Positions 5,877 to 12,603 of a stretch of 32,108 nucleotides of DNA are shown here, piece after piece (position 1 is the stretch's first letter; each line of letters starts with the position of its first letter). Source of the stretch: Flavobacteriaceae bacterium (GTDB lineage: Bacteria; Bacteroidota; Bacteroidia; Flavobacteriales; Flavobacteriaceae). Made by a program: the position numbers and the translations under genes. Location of the stretch: contig PAHA01000004.1 of the NCBI GenBank assembly GCA_002711215.1, positions 1-32,108 of the forward strand, read 5' to 3'. The notes beneath the pieces were generated by a model. That model was not told the origin of the DNA. It searched no databases and worked only from the letters and a program-made list of their open reading frames with translations.

Positions 5877-7749
5877 AAAATACCTCATTATCAAAGGATT
5901 TAGCTTGATAGCCATAACCTTCTTTGTAATGCACTAATTCCATGTCTTTTAAATCAGCTAATCTTGATTTTAAAGCACTATCTGATATGTCCATCCTAGC
6001 TTTTAATATCGTAAATTTAACCCAAACACTTACTGGATCATTAGGTGCTTTTTCTTTTTGATATTCCTCAATAGCCTTAATTGTTTCTTCTCTAGCCTTA
6101 GTTAAGCCTAGTTTCTTAGGTGATTCATCTGTTATAGCTAATACACCTGATGTAACACCTTGATAACCATATAATGTTTGTTCCCTAAATTTAAAGTAAA
6201 GATCATCTATTGGAGTGCCATCTTTAACTAAAGTTTGCTTTACAGTAACTAGCATAGCCTTATCATCGCTATTCTTATCCCTATCTACCCTAAATTCATA
6301 ATCTAAAGCTGCTGGTAATACAGAACTACCCCTTGCCCTACCATTACTACCATGTCCAGTATGATGAACTATAACTATTGTTGCGTTAAATTCTTCTTTT
6401 AATTCATCTACCCTTTGAATAAACTTATTCATATCTTCTGTAGAGTTCTCATTAAGTCCATAGTTCCTAGCTAAAGTATCAATGATAATCATACCTATAT
6501 TGCCTTTATCTATTTCTATATCTCTACAAACATTCTGCAACATAGCAAATTCTTCATCATCGCCTATTCTTGAACCTCTATTTGAAACTAATAATGGTTT
6601 ATTACTAATGTTTATATTGTAAAACTCCTCATAGGCTTTTACCCTACGACCAACACCAATAAAACCTTCACCAGCTAAGTAAAGTACAGTTGATGGTTTT
6701 GTATTAAAACCATAAAAGTCTTTACCTGAACTAACAGCACAAGCCATAGCAATAGCTAAAAATGACTTACCTGATTTGGGTGATCCAAAGATAGACATTA
6801 CTGTTCCTCTTTCACATACCCTATCTACCATCCAATCAGGTTCAGTAAGATTATCCATAATCTGATTTACACTTTGAAAGTATAAAGAACCTCTAGGTGG
6901 TTTAAGTTTGTTTTGTTTTATGTAATTAATAAGATCATCTGACGATTTAAAGTAATTGCTTTCATAAGCATCATATAAATCATCTTTTTCTTTAAAGTCT
7001 TTAGGTGGATTAGTAATTGTTACCTTGCACCCATTTTGTTTTAAATGTCTTTCTATGTCTTTAGCACACTTCTTACCAGCTTCATCATTATCAGGAAAAA
7101 TATATACCTCTCTATTATAAATTTTAGACCAGTCTGCTTTATCCCAAGCATTTACCCCACCATGCCAAGTACAACAGTCATAGTCATATATCTGCTGACA
7201 TCCTTTTAGTGCCTTTTCACCTTCATTAATTATTACTGGTTTATCAAGATGTTTTTCTTCAATGTAAATAGGTAATGATCCATCAGGTCTTTTCATAGAC
7301 CAAGTGCCATTAGTATTTAATGTAAATGGTGCATATTTTTGCTTTATGTGATGTCCTTCAGGAAATCTTAAAACCATAAAATTATCTGCATATTTAACTT
7401 TAATTTCTGCTTGTCTGTAGAGATCAATCATTTGTTCCCTAGAGAATGATTTAGCACCACTTTTGCGTGGAACTTTTGTTCCACCATTAGAGGAGTAATT
7501 ATTTTGTGATGCTAAATCATAACCATACTGTTTAAGTGTAATGGCTACATCTTTATTTAGATGTTTAATAAGATCGACAATACCACCACCAGTATCATTT
7601 TCAAAATCATACCAAGTGGCATCTTCAAGATTTAATACTAAAGAACCTTTATTACCCCACCTATATTCTGTTGATGTTGTAGATTTAGGTTCTCCAAGTA
7701 AATCTCTAGCTACCTCAGGTGCTATTCTTTGCCAATCTATGTTTTGCAT
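5875..7749 (-). CDS. Bifunctional primase-helicase (Toprim + RecA-fold ATPase)
   Basis: A 624-residue replication protein. Residues 1-80 are a primase-like N-terminal region (WYDFENDTGGGIVDL) without a clear zinc finger. Residues 165-250 are a Toprim domain with INEGEKA (E176, E178) and FPDNDEAG (D220, D222). Residues 300-500 are a RepA/DnaB-like RecA-fold ATPase with Walker A GSPKSGKS at 322-329, Walker B IIID (D424) and a VHHTGHG switch at 461-467. The last 80 residues look like a winged helix (ISDSALKSRLADLKDMELVH). It probably unwinds DNA and primes synthesis for host polymerase, since no phage polymerase is encoded. The ATG shares a base with the SSB gene stop (TAATG). The candidate origin lies right behind it. 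Confidence 0.9.
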   Translation of the reverse strand: MQNIDWQRIAPEVARDLLGEPKSTTSTEYRWGNKGSLVLNLEDATWYDFENDTGGGIVDLIKHLNKDVAITLKQYGYDLASQNNYSSNGGTKVPRKSGAKSFSREQMIDLYRQAEIKVKYADNFMVLRFPEGHHIKQKYAPFTLNTNGTWSMKRPDGSLPIYIEEKHLDKPVIINEGEKALKGCQQIYDYDCCTWHGGVNAWDKADWSKIYNREVYIFPDNDEAGKKCAKDIERHLKQNGCKVTITNPPKDFKEKDDLYDAYESNYFKSSDDLINYIKQNKLKPPRGSLYFQSVNQIMDNLTEPDWMVDRVCERGTVMSIFGSPKSGKSFLAIAMACAVSSGKDFYGFNTKPSTVLYLAGEGFIGVGRRVKAYEEFYNINISNKPLLVSNRGSRIGDDEEFAMLQNVCRDIEIDKGNIGMIIIDTLARNYGLNENSTEDMNKFIQRVDELKEEFNATIVIVHHTGHGSNGRARGSSVLPAALDYEFRVDRDKNSDDKAMLVTVKQTLVKDGTPIDDLYFKFREQTLYGYQGVTSGVLAITDESPKKLGLTKAREETIKAIEEYQKEKAPNDPVSVWVKFTILKARMDISDSALKSRLADLKDMELVHYKEGYGYQAKSFDNEVF

Positions 7750-8363
7750 TAAAAGGGTATATCTTCATCTGTTAATAAATCATTATTGTCATTGATCTGC
7801 TTATTAACCAAATCAGATAAACCATCATTAGGTGATTTAATATCATTATCACTTTCATCTTCATAATACCAACTAGGTATAACAAACTCATTTGATCTAG
7901 GTGCAAATTTAGCAAACTCAAAACTAAGCTCACTAGATTGTCCTAAACCTACTTGCAGCTTCTTAGCACCTGTAAATTTAACAACTGGTAATAAATCACC
8001 ATTATTATCTTTTTCATTCCAAAACAAACCAAGTATTTTATTAAATGCTTGTGTTTCTGCAAATGTCATATTTTGCCACAATAAAGGTCTTGATAGTCCT
8101 TGTGGTAATACCCAAGCTGAAAAAGCTCTTTTATAATCTTCTTCAGGCTTACTTGCTGCAACACCAAATTGTTTATCCCAAACAAAGTCATAACCTGATA
8201 CTTGTTTGTAACATCCCCAACCACTTAAAAAAGTAGCTGGATCAAGCTGTAGATATTGAAACTCTATAGGCGACTCGCCATTGTGAAAGCTCATATCTCC
8301 AGTTTTCCATTTTAAGTAAGGCGACTCACCACCACCACTACTCATTCCACCTAATATATCCAT
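7749..8363 (-). CDS. ssb: Single-stranded DNA-binding protein
   Basis: A 204-residue protein ending in an acidic tail LLTDEDIPF. An acidic C-terminus ending IPF is the hallmark of SSB proteins and is used to recruit replication partners. The body is not the canonical bacterial SSB but matches phage versions with an OB-like core, containing MSFHNGESPIEFQYLQL near the start and aromatic residues (WGCYKQVSGYDFVWDKQFG). It would coat single strands at the fork and during recombination. It is translated together with the primase-helicase downstream. The start has GGAG seven bases upstream; Met7 is a possible second start. Confidence 0.8.
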   Translation of the reverse strand: MDILGGMSSGGGESPYLKWKTGDMSFHNGESPIEFQYLQLDPATFLSGWGCYKQVSGYDFVWDKQFGVAASKPEEDYKRAFSAWVLPQGLSRPLLWQNMTFAETQAFNKILGLFWNEKDNNGDLLPVVKFTGAKKLQVGLGQSSELSFEFAKFAPRSNEFVIPSWYYEDESDNDIKSPNDGLSDLVNKQINDNNDLLTDEDIPF

Positions 8364-8375
8364 ATATACTCTCCA

Positions 8376-8585
8376 TTAATGTATTGTTTTATCAATACTG
8401 TTTAAAAAATCAATTTCAAGATTTGTATAATTACGCATCTTAAAGCTGACATAATCTTCATCGTTAATGATTCCTAAAAAATCACAAGCGATATTTATTC
8501 TATCAAATCGTTCTCGACAATAGTCCTCAAACTCATTTTCTAGCATAAAACTTTCAACATCCATGTGCCTTTTGTAAGATTTCAT
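8376..8585 (-). CDS. Small acidic protein, unknown function
   Basis: Sixty-nine residues, no recognised family. The first half is acidic and helical (DVESFMLENEFEDYCRERFD), the second continues with IACDFLGIIND and ends hydrophobic. It overlaps the resolvase-like gene by 32 bases if the first ATG is used. Met8 (8564) has AAAGG three bases before it and would shorten the protein to 62 residues. Sitting between the resolvase-like nuclease and SSB, it may belong to the replication or recombination set, but nothing in the sequence shows a role. Confidence 0.55.
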   Translation of the reverse strand: MKSYKRHMDVESFMLENEFEDYCRERFDRINIACDFLGIINDEDYVSFKMRNYTNLEIDFLNSIDKTIH

Positions 8586-8964
8586 CCATATTCTCGCAAA
8601 GGTCTGTTAATGGACACATCATTGTAATCTTGTTTGATCTTGGAACATCTGAAACTAACCAAGCTGGAACTATGCATTGTATTTTTTGTCTATCATATTT
8701 CCATATTAAAATAGGTATGTATTTATCACCAGCACTTTCTAGTGTTTGTGTCCACCAATTATTTCTAGGCATATTAGAACCAGCTTTATATCTTTTACAT
8801 TCTATTGCAAAGTTATCTAAATAAATATCTGCTTGTCCTTTTTCTTGGTATTGATCTAAGTTTCTTTTCACCCTTTTATCTATATTGTTTGATGAAAAGT
8901 AATTATTAATTTTATTTACAATAAATCTTTCAAATGCAGCACCCTTATTCCTAGAGTTCACCAT
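8554..8964 (-). CDS. Holliday-junction-resolvase-like PD-(D/E)XK nuclease
   Basis: A 136-residue nuclease of the archaeal Hjc-like style seen in phages. From the chosen start it has RNKGAAFERFI with E12, then QADIYLD (D46) and FAIECKRYK (E55, K57), giving the complete E...D...ExK active site. It would resolve branched DNA before packaging or act in recombination with the exonuclease and SSB nearby. I chose the ATG at 8964 because AGGA lies six bases upstream; an earlier start at 8988 lacks this. The start overlaps the upstream gene by 14 bases and the end overlaps the next by up to 32. No truncation is apparent. Confidence 0.75.
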   Translation of the reverse strand: MVNSRNKGAAFERFIVNKINNYFSSNNIDKRVKRNLDQYQEKGQADIYLDNFAIECKRYKAGSNMPRNNWWTQTLESAGDKYIPILIWKYDRQKIQCIVPAWLVSDVPRSNKITMMCPLTDLCENMDEILQKAHGC

Positions 8965-9118
8965 AATCAGTCCTAACAGTTCTACCACTCATATATGCTA
9001 TTTCTTTATAATGCTTACCAGCACCTCTTTGAAAATAAATCCATTTGATTTGTTTATCTAGCTTTTCTTCTAATATTTCTCTTCTTCTTTTTTCTACAGC
9101 TTCTTTATTTTGACTCAT
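8951..9118 (-). CDS. Small basic protein with possible helix-turn-helix
   Basis: Fifty-five residues from the ATG at 9118, chosen because GAGGAG lies seven bases upstream; an upstream in-frame ATG at 9136 would use that same Shine-Dalgarno as codons. The first half is a highly charged helix (EAVEKRRREILEEKLDKQ). The second half, HYKEIAYMSGRTVRTDYGEL, looks like the turn and recognition helix of a small HTH. It may bind DNA as a regulator. It overlaps both neighbours by 14 bases, in keeping with an operon of coupled genes. Confidence 0.5.
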   Translation of the reverse strand: MSQNKEAVEKRRREILEEKLDKQIKWIYFQRGAGKHYKEIAYMSGRTVRTDYGEL

Positions 9119-9269
9119 CTTGATACTCCTCTTCATAAGAACATACTCCTAATTTTAATAAAAGCTGACTTGCTGACTCTATGCTCATATTATTCTTTGC
9201 AGCAAATACTTTAATCTCTGTATGTAGATCACTTGGAATCCAAAGTGCTTTTTTGTAAATATCTTCCAT
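9105..9269 (-). CDS. Ribbon-helix-helix-like small regulator (54 aa)
   Basis: Hand-translated 54 residues. The pattern KALWIPSDLHTEIKVFAAKN then MSIESASQLLLKLGV is that of Arc/MetJ-type ribbon-helix-helix proteins: a short N-terminal strand (KALWIP), helix A (DLHTEIKVFAAKN) and helix B (SIESASQLLLKLG), with an acidic tail. Such proteins bind operators as dimers, so this is a good candidate regulator of the early promoter region near 12.56 kb or of its own operon. The start has an excellent GGAG seven bases upstream. The end overlaps the following gene by 14 bases. Family assignment is by pattern only. Confidence 0.75.
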   Translation of the reverse strand: MEDIYKKALWIPSDLHTEIKVFAAKNNMSIESASQLLLKLGVCSYEEEYQDESK

Positions 9270-9322
9270 ATAAACTCTCCATATAAATATTAATATTAAT
9301 ATGACTTTATTGCCATAGTTAA

Positions 9323-9400
9323 TTAATACTTTCTTGCATTTCTCTTATAATCAACATAAGGGCAAAAGATAAACTCTCCATAATACCTAAATACTCTCAT
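9323..9400 (-). CDS. Possible micropeptide (25 aa)
   Basis: A 25-codon frame, aromatic and basic, beginning MRVFRYYGEFIFCPYVDYKR. It starts four bases after the exonuclease stop and has AAGGG eleven bases upstream, within the exonuclease's last codons. Spacing is longer than ideal and no homologue is recognised. A 53-base AT-rich gap (9270-9322) with an ATATTAATATTAATAT palindrome separates it from the ribbon-helix-helix gene. May be a chance frame. Confidence 0.3.
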   Translation of the reverse strand: MRVFRYYGEFIFCPYVDYKRNARKY

Positions 9401-9404
9401 ATAT

Positions 9405-10346
9405 CTATTTGCCCTTTTTAATCGTTAATGTTTTACTTCTAATCTCATAAGCATCTTTTGGTGGCACTATCTTTTCAGGTTGAGCCTTATACTTACGCAT
9501 TTTCCAGTTAATAACATATTCACCAGTTCTACCTACAGATGCGTTGCCCATTTGATCCATAATATGTGCTGATAGTTTTTCTTTCATAGCACCTAAATTC
9601 TTTATCATGTCATTAGTTTGTTCTAACTGCTTTATAAATTCTACTGTATCTTCAGGTAGTATCTTAATTTCATCTTCTGCAACTGGATATTTTATATGTG
9701 CATCAGATGTAACTTGTGGAGTGTAGTAATCTTCTTCATCTATTCTTCTATTAAAGTCCATTACCTTTTCTTCTAATTCTTTTTCAAACTCATAGTCTTT
9801 AGGTATGACATAAATTCTAAGATCAGTTGACTGGTAAAGAATAATTAAAATACCTGCATTTGCTTGTGTAGTGGACATAGCAGCTTTTAATTGCAAAACA
9901 CCTAACCAATCAGGTGGTATGTCATCAGGATAGATGCTAGTGCATTTAACCTCTATTGGTGTATCGCCATCAAGATATACTTCAGAACTATTTAATGTAT
10001 GTATGCCATTTTCTATATCTTCTTTTATAGTTAGCTTTTCAGGGTAAGCCATACCATCTAATGATCCCTCTAAGGGTAATATAGGATGTACTACCTTTTT
10101 AGTTACCTTATCTTCATACTTATCTATTCCAAGTCTTTTCATACATTCTTGTATCAAAGGCTTTTCCAATACATCTCCTGTTCTTTGTCTAAGTGTTTGT
10201 GGTGTCCTAATGCTTTCACCATGCCTTGCCCTAATACAGTCATTAAGAACCTCTTGTTTAGTCTTAAAATGTCCAGCATCAAATAAATATGGCACTAAGG
10301 AATGAGTGCAAAAATCATCTCTTGTTATCTTACCTATAGGTTTCAT
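9405..10346 (-). CDS. YqaJ-type 5'-3' exonuclease (lambda Exo-like fold)
   Basis: A 313-residue protein with the YqaJ viral-recombinase nuclease core. It has E62 in DVLEKPLI, EGSLDG with D97, TPIEVKC with E132 and K134, and the downstream WLGVLQLKAAM motif with Q152 that completes this PD-(D/E)XK subtype. A strand rich in aromatic and charged residues follows (LRIYVIPKDYEFEKELEEKV), and the C-terminal 80 residues form a helical extension. It would digest one strand of double-stranded ends to start recombination. In most phages it is paired with a RecT, Beta or Erf annealase, and none is recognisable here. SSB and the resolvase-like nuclease are downstream in the same operon. The ATG overlaps the previous stop (ATGA). 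Confidence 0.85.
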   Translation of the reverse strand: MKPIGKITRDDFCTHSLVPYLFDAGHFKTKQEVLNDCIRARHGESIRTPQTLRQRTGDVLEKPLIQECMKRLGIDKYEDKVTKKVVHPILPLEGSLDGMAYPEKLTIKEDIENGIHTLNSSEVYLDGDTPIEVKCTSIYPDDIPPDWLGVLQLKAAMSTTQANAGILIILYQSTDLRIYVIPKDYEFEKELEEKVMDFNRRIDEEDYYTPQVTSDAHIKYPVAEDEIKILPEDTVEFIKQLEQTNDMIKNLGAMKEKLSAHIMDQMGNASVGRTGEYVINWKMRKYKAQPEKIVPPKDAYEIRSKTLTIKKGK

Positions 10347-10525
10347 CTAGCTATCCCCAATATATATTTAATTTCATCTAGGCTATCCCTAACTATGTAT
10401 TCTTCACCTAACACCTCTACTATGACATCGCTAGTAATATCATCTTTATAAAAACCACTTATAAACCTAGCTGGTATATTTAGTTCACCACCACCAACAA
10501 GATTAAATGTTACATTATTGCTCAT
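10343..10525 (-). CDS. Small hypothetical protein
   Basis: Sixty residues, not recognised. It looks like a small beta-rich domain: a strand VTFNLVGGGELNIP, then DDITSDVIVEVLGEEYIV, ending in a short helix with hydrophobic LGIAR. GGAG seven bases before the ATG and ATGA overlaps at both ends make it a convincing member of the early operon. It is placed directly before the exonuclease, so a recombination accessory or inhibitor role is conceivable but unsupported. Confidence 0.55.
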   Translation of the reverse strand: MSNNVTFNLVGGGELNIPARFISGFYKDDITSDVIVEVLGEEYIVRDSLDEIKYILGIAR

Positions 10526-10764
10526 TTTGTTTCTCCAGCTTGGTAATCCTCTGCTCTTTGTATTTCTAGTTTTATCATATCTAGTTTAGTAAGTAATGAC
10601 ATAAACTTATCATCTTGTGGCATAACTTCTTTATCTATTAAATCAGTTAAAACTTTTGGACATACCTCTAATGACTCTGCCAATAAACTTTTACTAAAGA
10701 AATATTTATCAATCAAATGCTTAATATCTTTACGCATTTTAATAACCTCTATTGCTTTTATCAT
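10522..10764 (-). CDS. Small helical protein, possible Cro-like DNA-binding protein
   Basis: Eighty residues. Residues 13-55 (HLIDKYFFSKSLLAESLEVC, PKVLTDLIDKEVMP) resemble a compact helix-turn-helix in which LLAESLEVCPKVLTDLI would be helices 2 and 3, as in Cro-type proteins. The charged tail ends GETK. Two starts have good Shine-Dalgarno signals: 10764 (GGAG, seven bases) and Met10 at 10737 (AGAGGT, seven bases). Junctions on both sides are ATGA overlaps. It is a weak candidate for a phage regulator. Confidence 0.5.
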   Translation of the reverse strand: MIKAIEVIKMRKDIKHLIDKYFFSKSLLAESLEVCPKVLTDLIDKEVMPQDDKFMSLLTKLDMIKLEIQRAEDYQAGETK

Positions 10765-11012
10765 TTTGTTTCTCCAAGTAATTTATCTATACAATCATCA
10801 AGTATTGGTTTTACTGATATATATGTTTGTTCATAAGGCTTATGTTTTTTCCATTCTCTACTATCTTCAAGATGATAATGAGCTTGATTAAATTTACGAG
10901 ATAATCTTTCACATAACTGTATTTCTAATTGTTTTCTTAAAACACACTCCATATCAACATCAACATCAGTTAATACTTCATCTGCTAGTTTTACTAATTT
11001 AGCTTTGTTCAT
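10761..11012 (-). CDS. Small hypothetical protein
   Basis: Eighty-three residues, predicted mostly helical, with acidic DEVLTDVDVDMECVLRKQL at the start and a basic centre (SREWKKHKPYEQTY). No family recognised. The last codons GGA GAA ACA AAA (Gly-Glu-Thr-Lys) also form the Shine-Dalgarno of the next gene, which is why two adjacent proteins share the C-terminal GETK. The start has GGAG seven bases upstream. Confidence 0.5.
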   Translation of the reverse strand: MNKAKLVKLADEVLTDVDVDMECVLRKQLEIQLCERLSRKFNQAHYHLEDSREWKKHKPYEQTYISVKPILDDCIDKLLGETK

Positions 11013-11271
11013 TTGCTAACTCCTTTATTAAATCGTCTAGTTTGTAATAGATATTAGGTGTGGTTTCAGAATGATATTTCCAAAACTCTCTCTCTTTTCG
11101 TTGTGTTTCAATGTATGGTTTTAGCATTTCATTTTTCAAGTCATTTTTACATCTTTCCTTAGAAATTTCATAATTTTCTCTAGTTGAATCTATTGCAAAA
11201 CCAAGCCAATAAAGAACTACTTTAGCCTGTTTTTTTGTAAGTTTTAGATTAACCTTATCATTCATATTCAT
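10999..11271 (-). CDS. Small early protein, paralogue of the 76-aa protein at 11669-11899
   Basis: Ninety residues, unknown function. It aligns along its length with the product of 11669-11899. Both have NLKLTxKQAxVVxYWL at the start, ENYxIxKERCK in the middle, RExWKYH and YKLxxLIxE at the end. The KERCK and REFWKYH elements suggest a small helical bundle with a conserved aromatic/basic face. The two copies flank two unrelated genes, so an ancestral duplication was followed by insertion or shuffling. GGAG lies seven bases before the ATG. It could be a host-takeover protein, by location in the early block only. Confidence 0.6.
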   Translation of the reverse strand: MNMNDKVNLKLTKKQAKVVLYWLGFAIDSTRENYEISKERCKNDLKNEMLKPYIETQRKEREFWKYHSETTPNIYYKLDDLIKELANEQS

Positions 11272-11455
11272 TTGCTAACTCCTCTAGTTTTGCCTTCTCG
11301 TTAAATAAATTGTTTTTCTTCAGTTCCATAACTTCTTCAGCTTCTTTTAATTCTTCTTCAGCAATATCTACTCTTGTTTGCTGTTCCAAAATATCACAAG
11401 CCTGTTGAAATGGATTAGACATTTTGTTTGCTTCTTCTTGCTCTTGCTTTTGCAT
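11258..11455 (-). CDS. Small coiled-coil protein
   Basis: Sixty-five residues, almost entirely predicted coiled coil: Glu-, Lys- and Leu-rich from about residue 20 (DILEQQTRVDIAEEELKEAE and onward). No family recognised. The chosen ATG (11455) lies inside the upstream gene; Met12 (MSNPFQQA, at 11422) is a plausible alternative start near the upstream stop. The C-terminal ELANEYE is encoded by the ribosome-binding region of the next gene. Confidence 0.45.
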   Translation of the reverse strand: MQKQEQEEANKMSNPFQQACDILEQQTRVDIAEEELKEAEEVMELKKNNLFNEKAKLEELANEYE

Positions 11456-11669
11456 TGATCCTATCCCTTATAAATTGATTATCAGCCTCCATATCTTCCC
11501 ATAACTCTTGTAAAACAGCTTTCCTAATTACCTTGTCTTTCTCATAGATAATTAAATCAGACTTCTTAGGAATCCAAGTATCGTAATATTGTTTGGTTTG
11601 ACATTCTTCTGTAAATGACCAATCAAAGGTTTTGCCATATAGAGAAGAATTAATTTGATAAATAAACAT
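11415..11669 (-). CDS. Small hypothetical protein with basic tail
   Basis: Eighty-four residues. The first half is aromatic (FIYQINSSLYGKTFDWSF, later YYDTWIPKK), suggesting a small beta or mixed domain. The second half is helical and the last 15 residues are basic (INAKARARRSKQ). Not recognised. The start shares one base with the upstream stop (TAATG). It lies between the two paralogous small proteins. Confidence 0.5.
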   Translation of the reverse strand: MFIYQINSSLYGKTFDWSFTEECQTKQYYDTWIPKKSDLIIYEKDKVIRKAVLQELWEDMEADNQFIRDRINAKARARRSKQNV

Positions 11670-11899
11670 TATTTTTCTTCAATTAATTTATGCAATTTAT
11701 AACCTATATCGCCACAAGCCTTTGCATGATATTTCCAATACTCTCTATCTTCTCTTTCAGAATCTATCCATTCTCGTAATGATTTATCTTTACAGCGTTC
11801 TTTGGCAATTTGATAATTTTCATTTGCAGCACAATCACCATATTGAAGCCAGTAATCAACTACCTCTGCTTGTTTTTCTGTAAGTTTTAAATTAATCAT
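11669..11899 (-). CDS. Small early protein, paralogue of the 90-aa protein at 10999-11271
   Basis: Seventy-six residues, shorter copy of the duplicated family: NLKLTEKQAEVVDYWLQYG, ENYQIAKERCK, REYWKYHAK, YKLHKLIEE. Relative to its partner it lacks about 14 residues, mainly in the middle region and at the tail. Cysteines in ERCK and KACGD are present, but no metal-binding set is complete. The start has AAGGAG six bases upstream, encoded in the last codons of the preceding 48-residue gene, and the junction is ATGA. Role unknown. Confidence 0.6.
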   Translation of the reverse strand: MINLKLTEKQAEVVDYWLQYGDCAANENYQIAKERCKDKSLREWIDSEREDREYWKYHAKACGDIGYKLHKLIEEK

Positions 11900-12042
11900 T
11901 TTTTCTCCTTATTCACTCTATATTTATGACCTTGTTTTTTTACTTTAAGAATCTGTCTGCCAAGCTCAATCATGTCTTTGCCTACAAATGCTTTAAACCA
12001 AAAGTTATTTTTTGGTAGCCATACTTCTAATGTGTATCTCAT
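11896..12042 (-). CDS. Small basic protein (48 aa)
   Basis: Hand-translated 48 residues beginning MRYTLEVWLPKNNFWFKAFV, with a middle GKDMIELGRQILKVKKQGH and a Lys-rich end. The pattern strand-turn-strand-helix (YTLEVWLP, FWFKAF, MIELGRQILKV) suggests a small alpha/beta domain. It joins the upstream gene by TAATG and the downstream gene by ATGA, exactly filling the space between them, so I accept it despite its size. No family recognised. Confidence 0.6.
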   Translation of the reverse strand: MRYTLEVWLPKNNFWFKAFVGKDMIELGRQILKVKKQGHKYRVNKEKK

Positions 12043-12293
12043 TATGCACTCTCCTTTTTCCATTCGATCATATAACCAAAAATAGAATCAAATTTACTTA
12101 TAGTAAAATCATCTGTTGGTATGCAATCATCTATTTCAACTTCCCAAGTTTCCCAGTCATTTAAACTTTTAGGTTTAAGAATATTAATTATGCACCAAAC
12201 TCTTTTACATCTAAGCACTCTAGCTGGTAGTAGTTTGTCATTGTTTTGCCAATCTTTGTAATAAATAGCTTGATTAGGTTTTAGTTTTTTCAT
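12042..12293 (-). CDS. Small hypothetical protein
   Basis: Eighty-three residues, unknown. A beta-rich, SH3-like look: YYKDWQNNDKLLPARVLRCK, VWCIINILKP, WETWEVEIDDCIP, rich in Trp and Cys. Such small barrels often act as protein- or nucleic-acid-binding modules, but this is only an impression of strand pattern. Second gene of the early operon, linked at both ends by TAATG junctions. Confidence 0.5.
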   Translation of the reverse strand: MKKLKPNQAIYYKDWQNNDKLLPARVLRCKRVWCIINILKPKSLNDWETWEVEIDDCIPTDDFTISKFDSIFGYMIEWKKESA

Positions 12294-12529
12294 TACGCCA
12301 CCTTCTCATCAATTATTGTTATTGGTGCTGTTGGCATTTCTTTGTGTAAAGTTTTTGCAATTTTAACTGCCTCACTTTTTGTAGCGACAGTATCATGAAA
12401 AAGTTTACTGTTTACCATTTTTCCATTTACCACTCTAGGTGCGTACCAAAGCACTATATCCCACTCTGGCTTACCCAAACCAAGCGTTACATTGTCAGGG
12501 CAGACTACTATGTGTTTTACTTCTTTCAT
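12293..12529 (-). CDS. First gene of early operon, small hypothetical protein
   Basis: Seventy-eight residues, not recognised. Strand-rich N-terminus (VKHIVVCPDNVTLGLGKPEW, IVLWYAPRVVNGK) and one helix (KSEAVKIAKTLHKEMP). It is the first gene behind the strong promoter at 12562-12591, with a clean GGAG seven bases before the ATG. It should therefore be among the earliest and most expressed proteins, a typical place for host-takeover or anti-defence factors; that role is inference from position. Confidence 0.55.
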   Translation of the reverse strand: MKEVKHIVVCPDNVTLGLGKPEWDIVLWYAPRVVNGKMVNSKLFHDTVATKSEAVKIAKTLHKEMPTAPITIIDEKVA

Positions 12530-12553
12530 ATCGTTTCTCCTTTTTTGTTTAAC

Positions 12554-12574
12554 ATAAGTATATTATATACTTAT
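12554..12574. promoter_or_regulatory. Palindromic operator overlapping the early promoter
   Basis: A perfect 10-base inverted repeat, ATAAGTATAT and ATATACTTAT, separated by one base. It covers the -10 element and the predicted start point of the early promoter. This is the geometry of a repressor site. Candidate ligands in this genome are the ribbon-helix-helix protein (9105-9269) or the small HTH proteins. AT-rich sequence raises the chance of accidental palindromes, but ten perfect pairs at a promoter is notable. Confidence 0.55.
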
Positions 12575-12591
12575 ATATATAAATATATCAA
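12562..12591 (-). promoter_or_regulatory. Sigma70-like early promoter
   Basis: On the minus strand, TTGATA (12591-12586) and TATAAT (12567-12562) are separated by 18 bases: one mismatch in -35 and none in -10. The start point would fall near 12555, giving a leader of about 25 bases before the ATG at 12529. It lies in the 74-base gap between the end of the late block and the early operon. It is the best promoter I find in the window. Confidence 0.7.
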
Positions 12592-12603
12592 CAATTATTT
12601 AAT

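Noticed and set aside
9270-9322. AT palindrome as a possible terminator or promoter
   Set aside because: Only A-T pairs and no U-tract; -35/-10 matches are at background level for this base composition.
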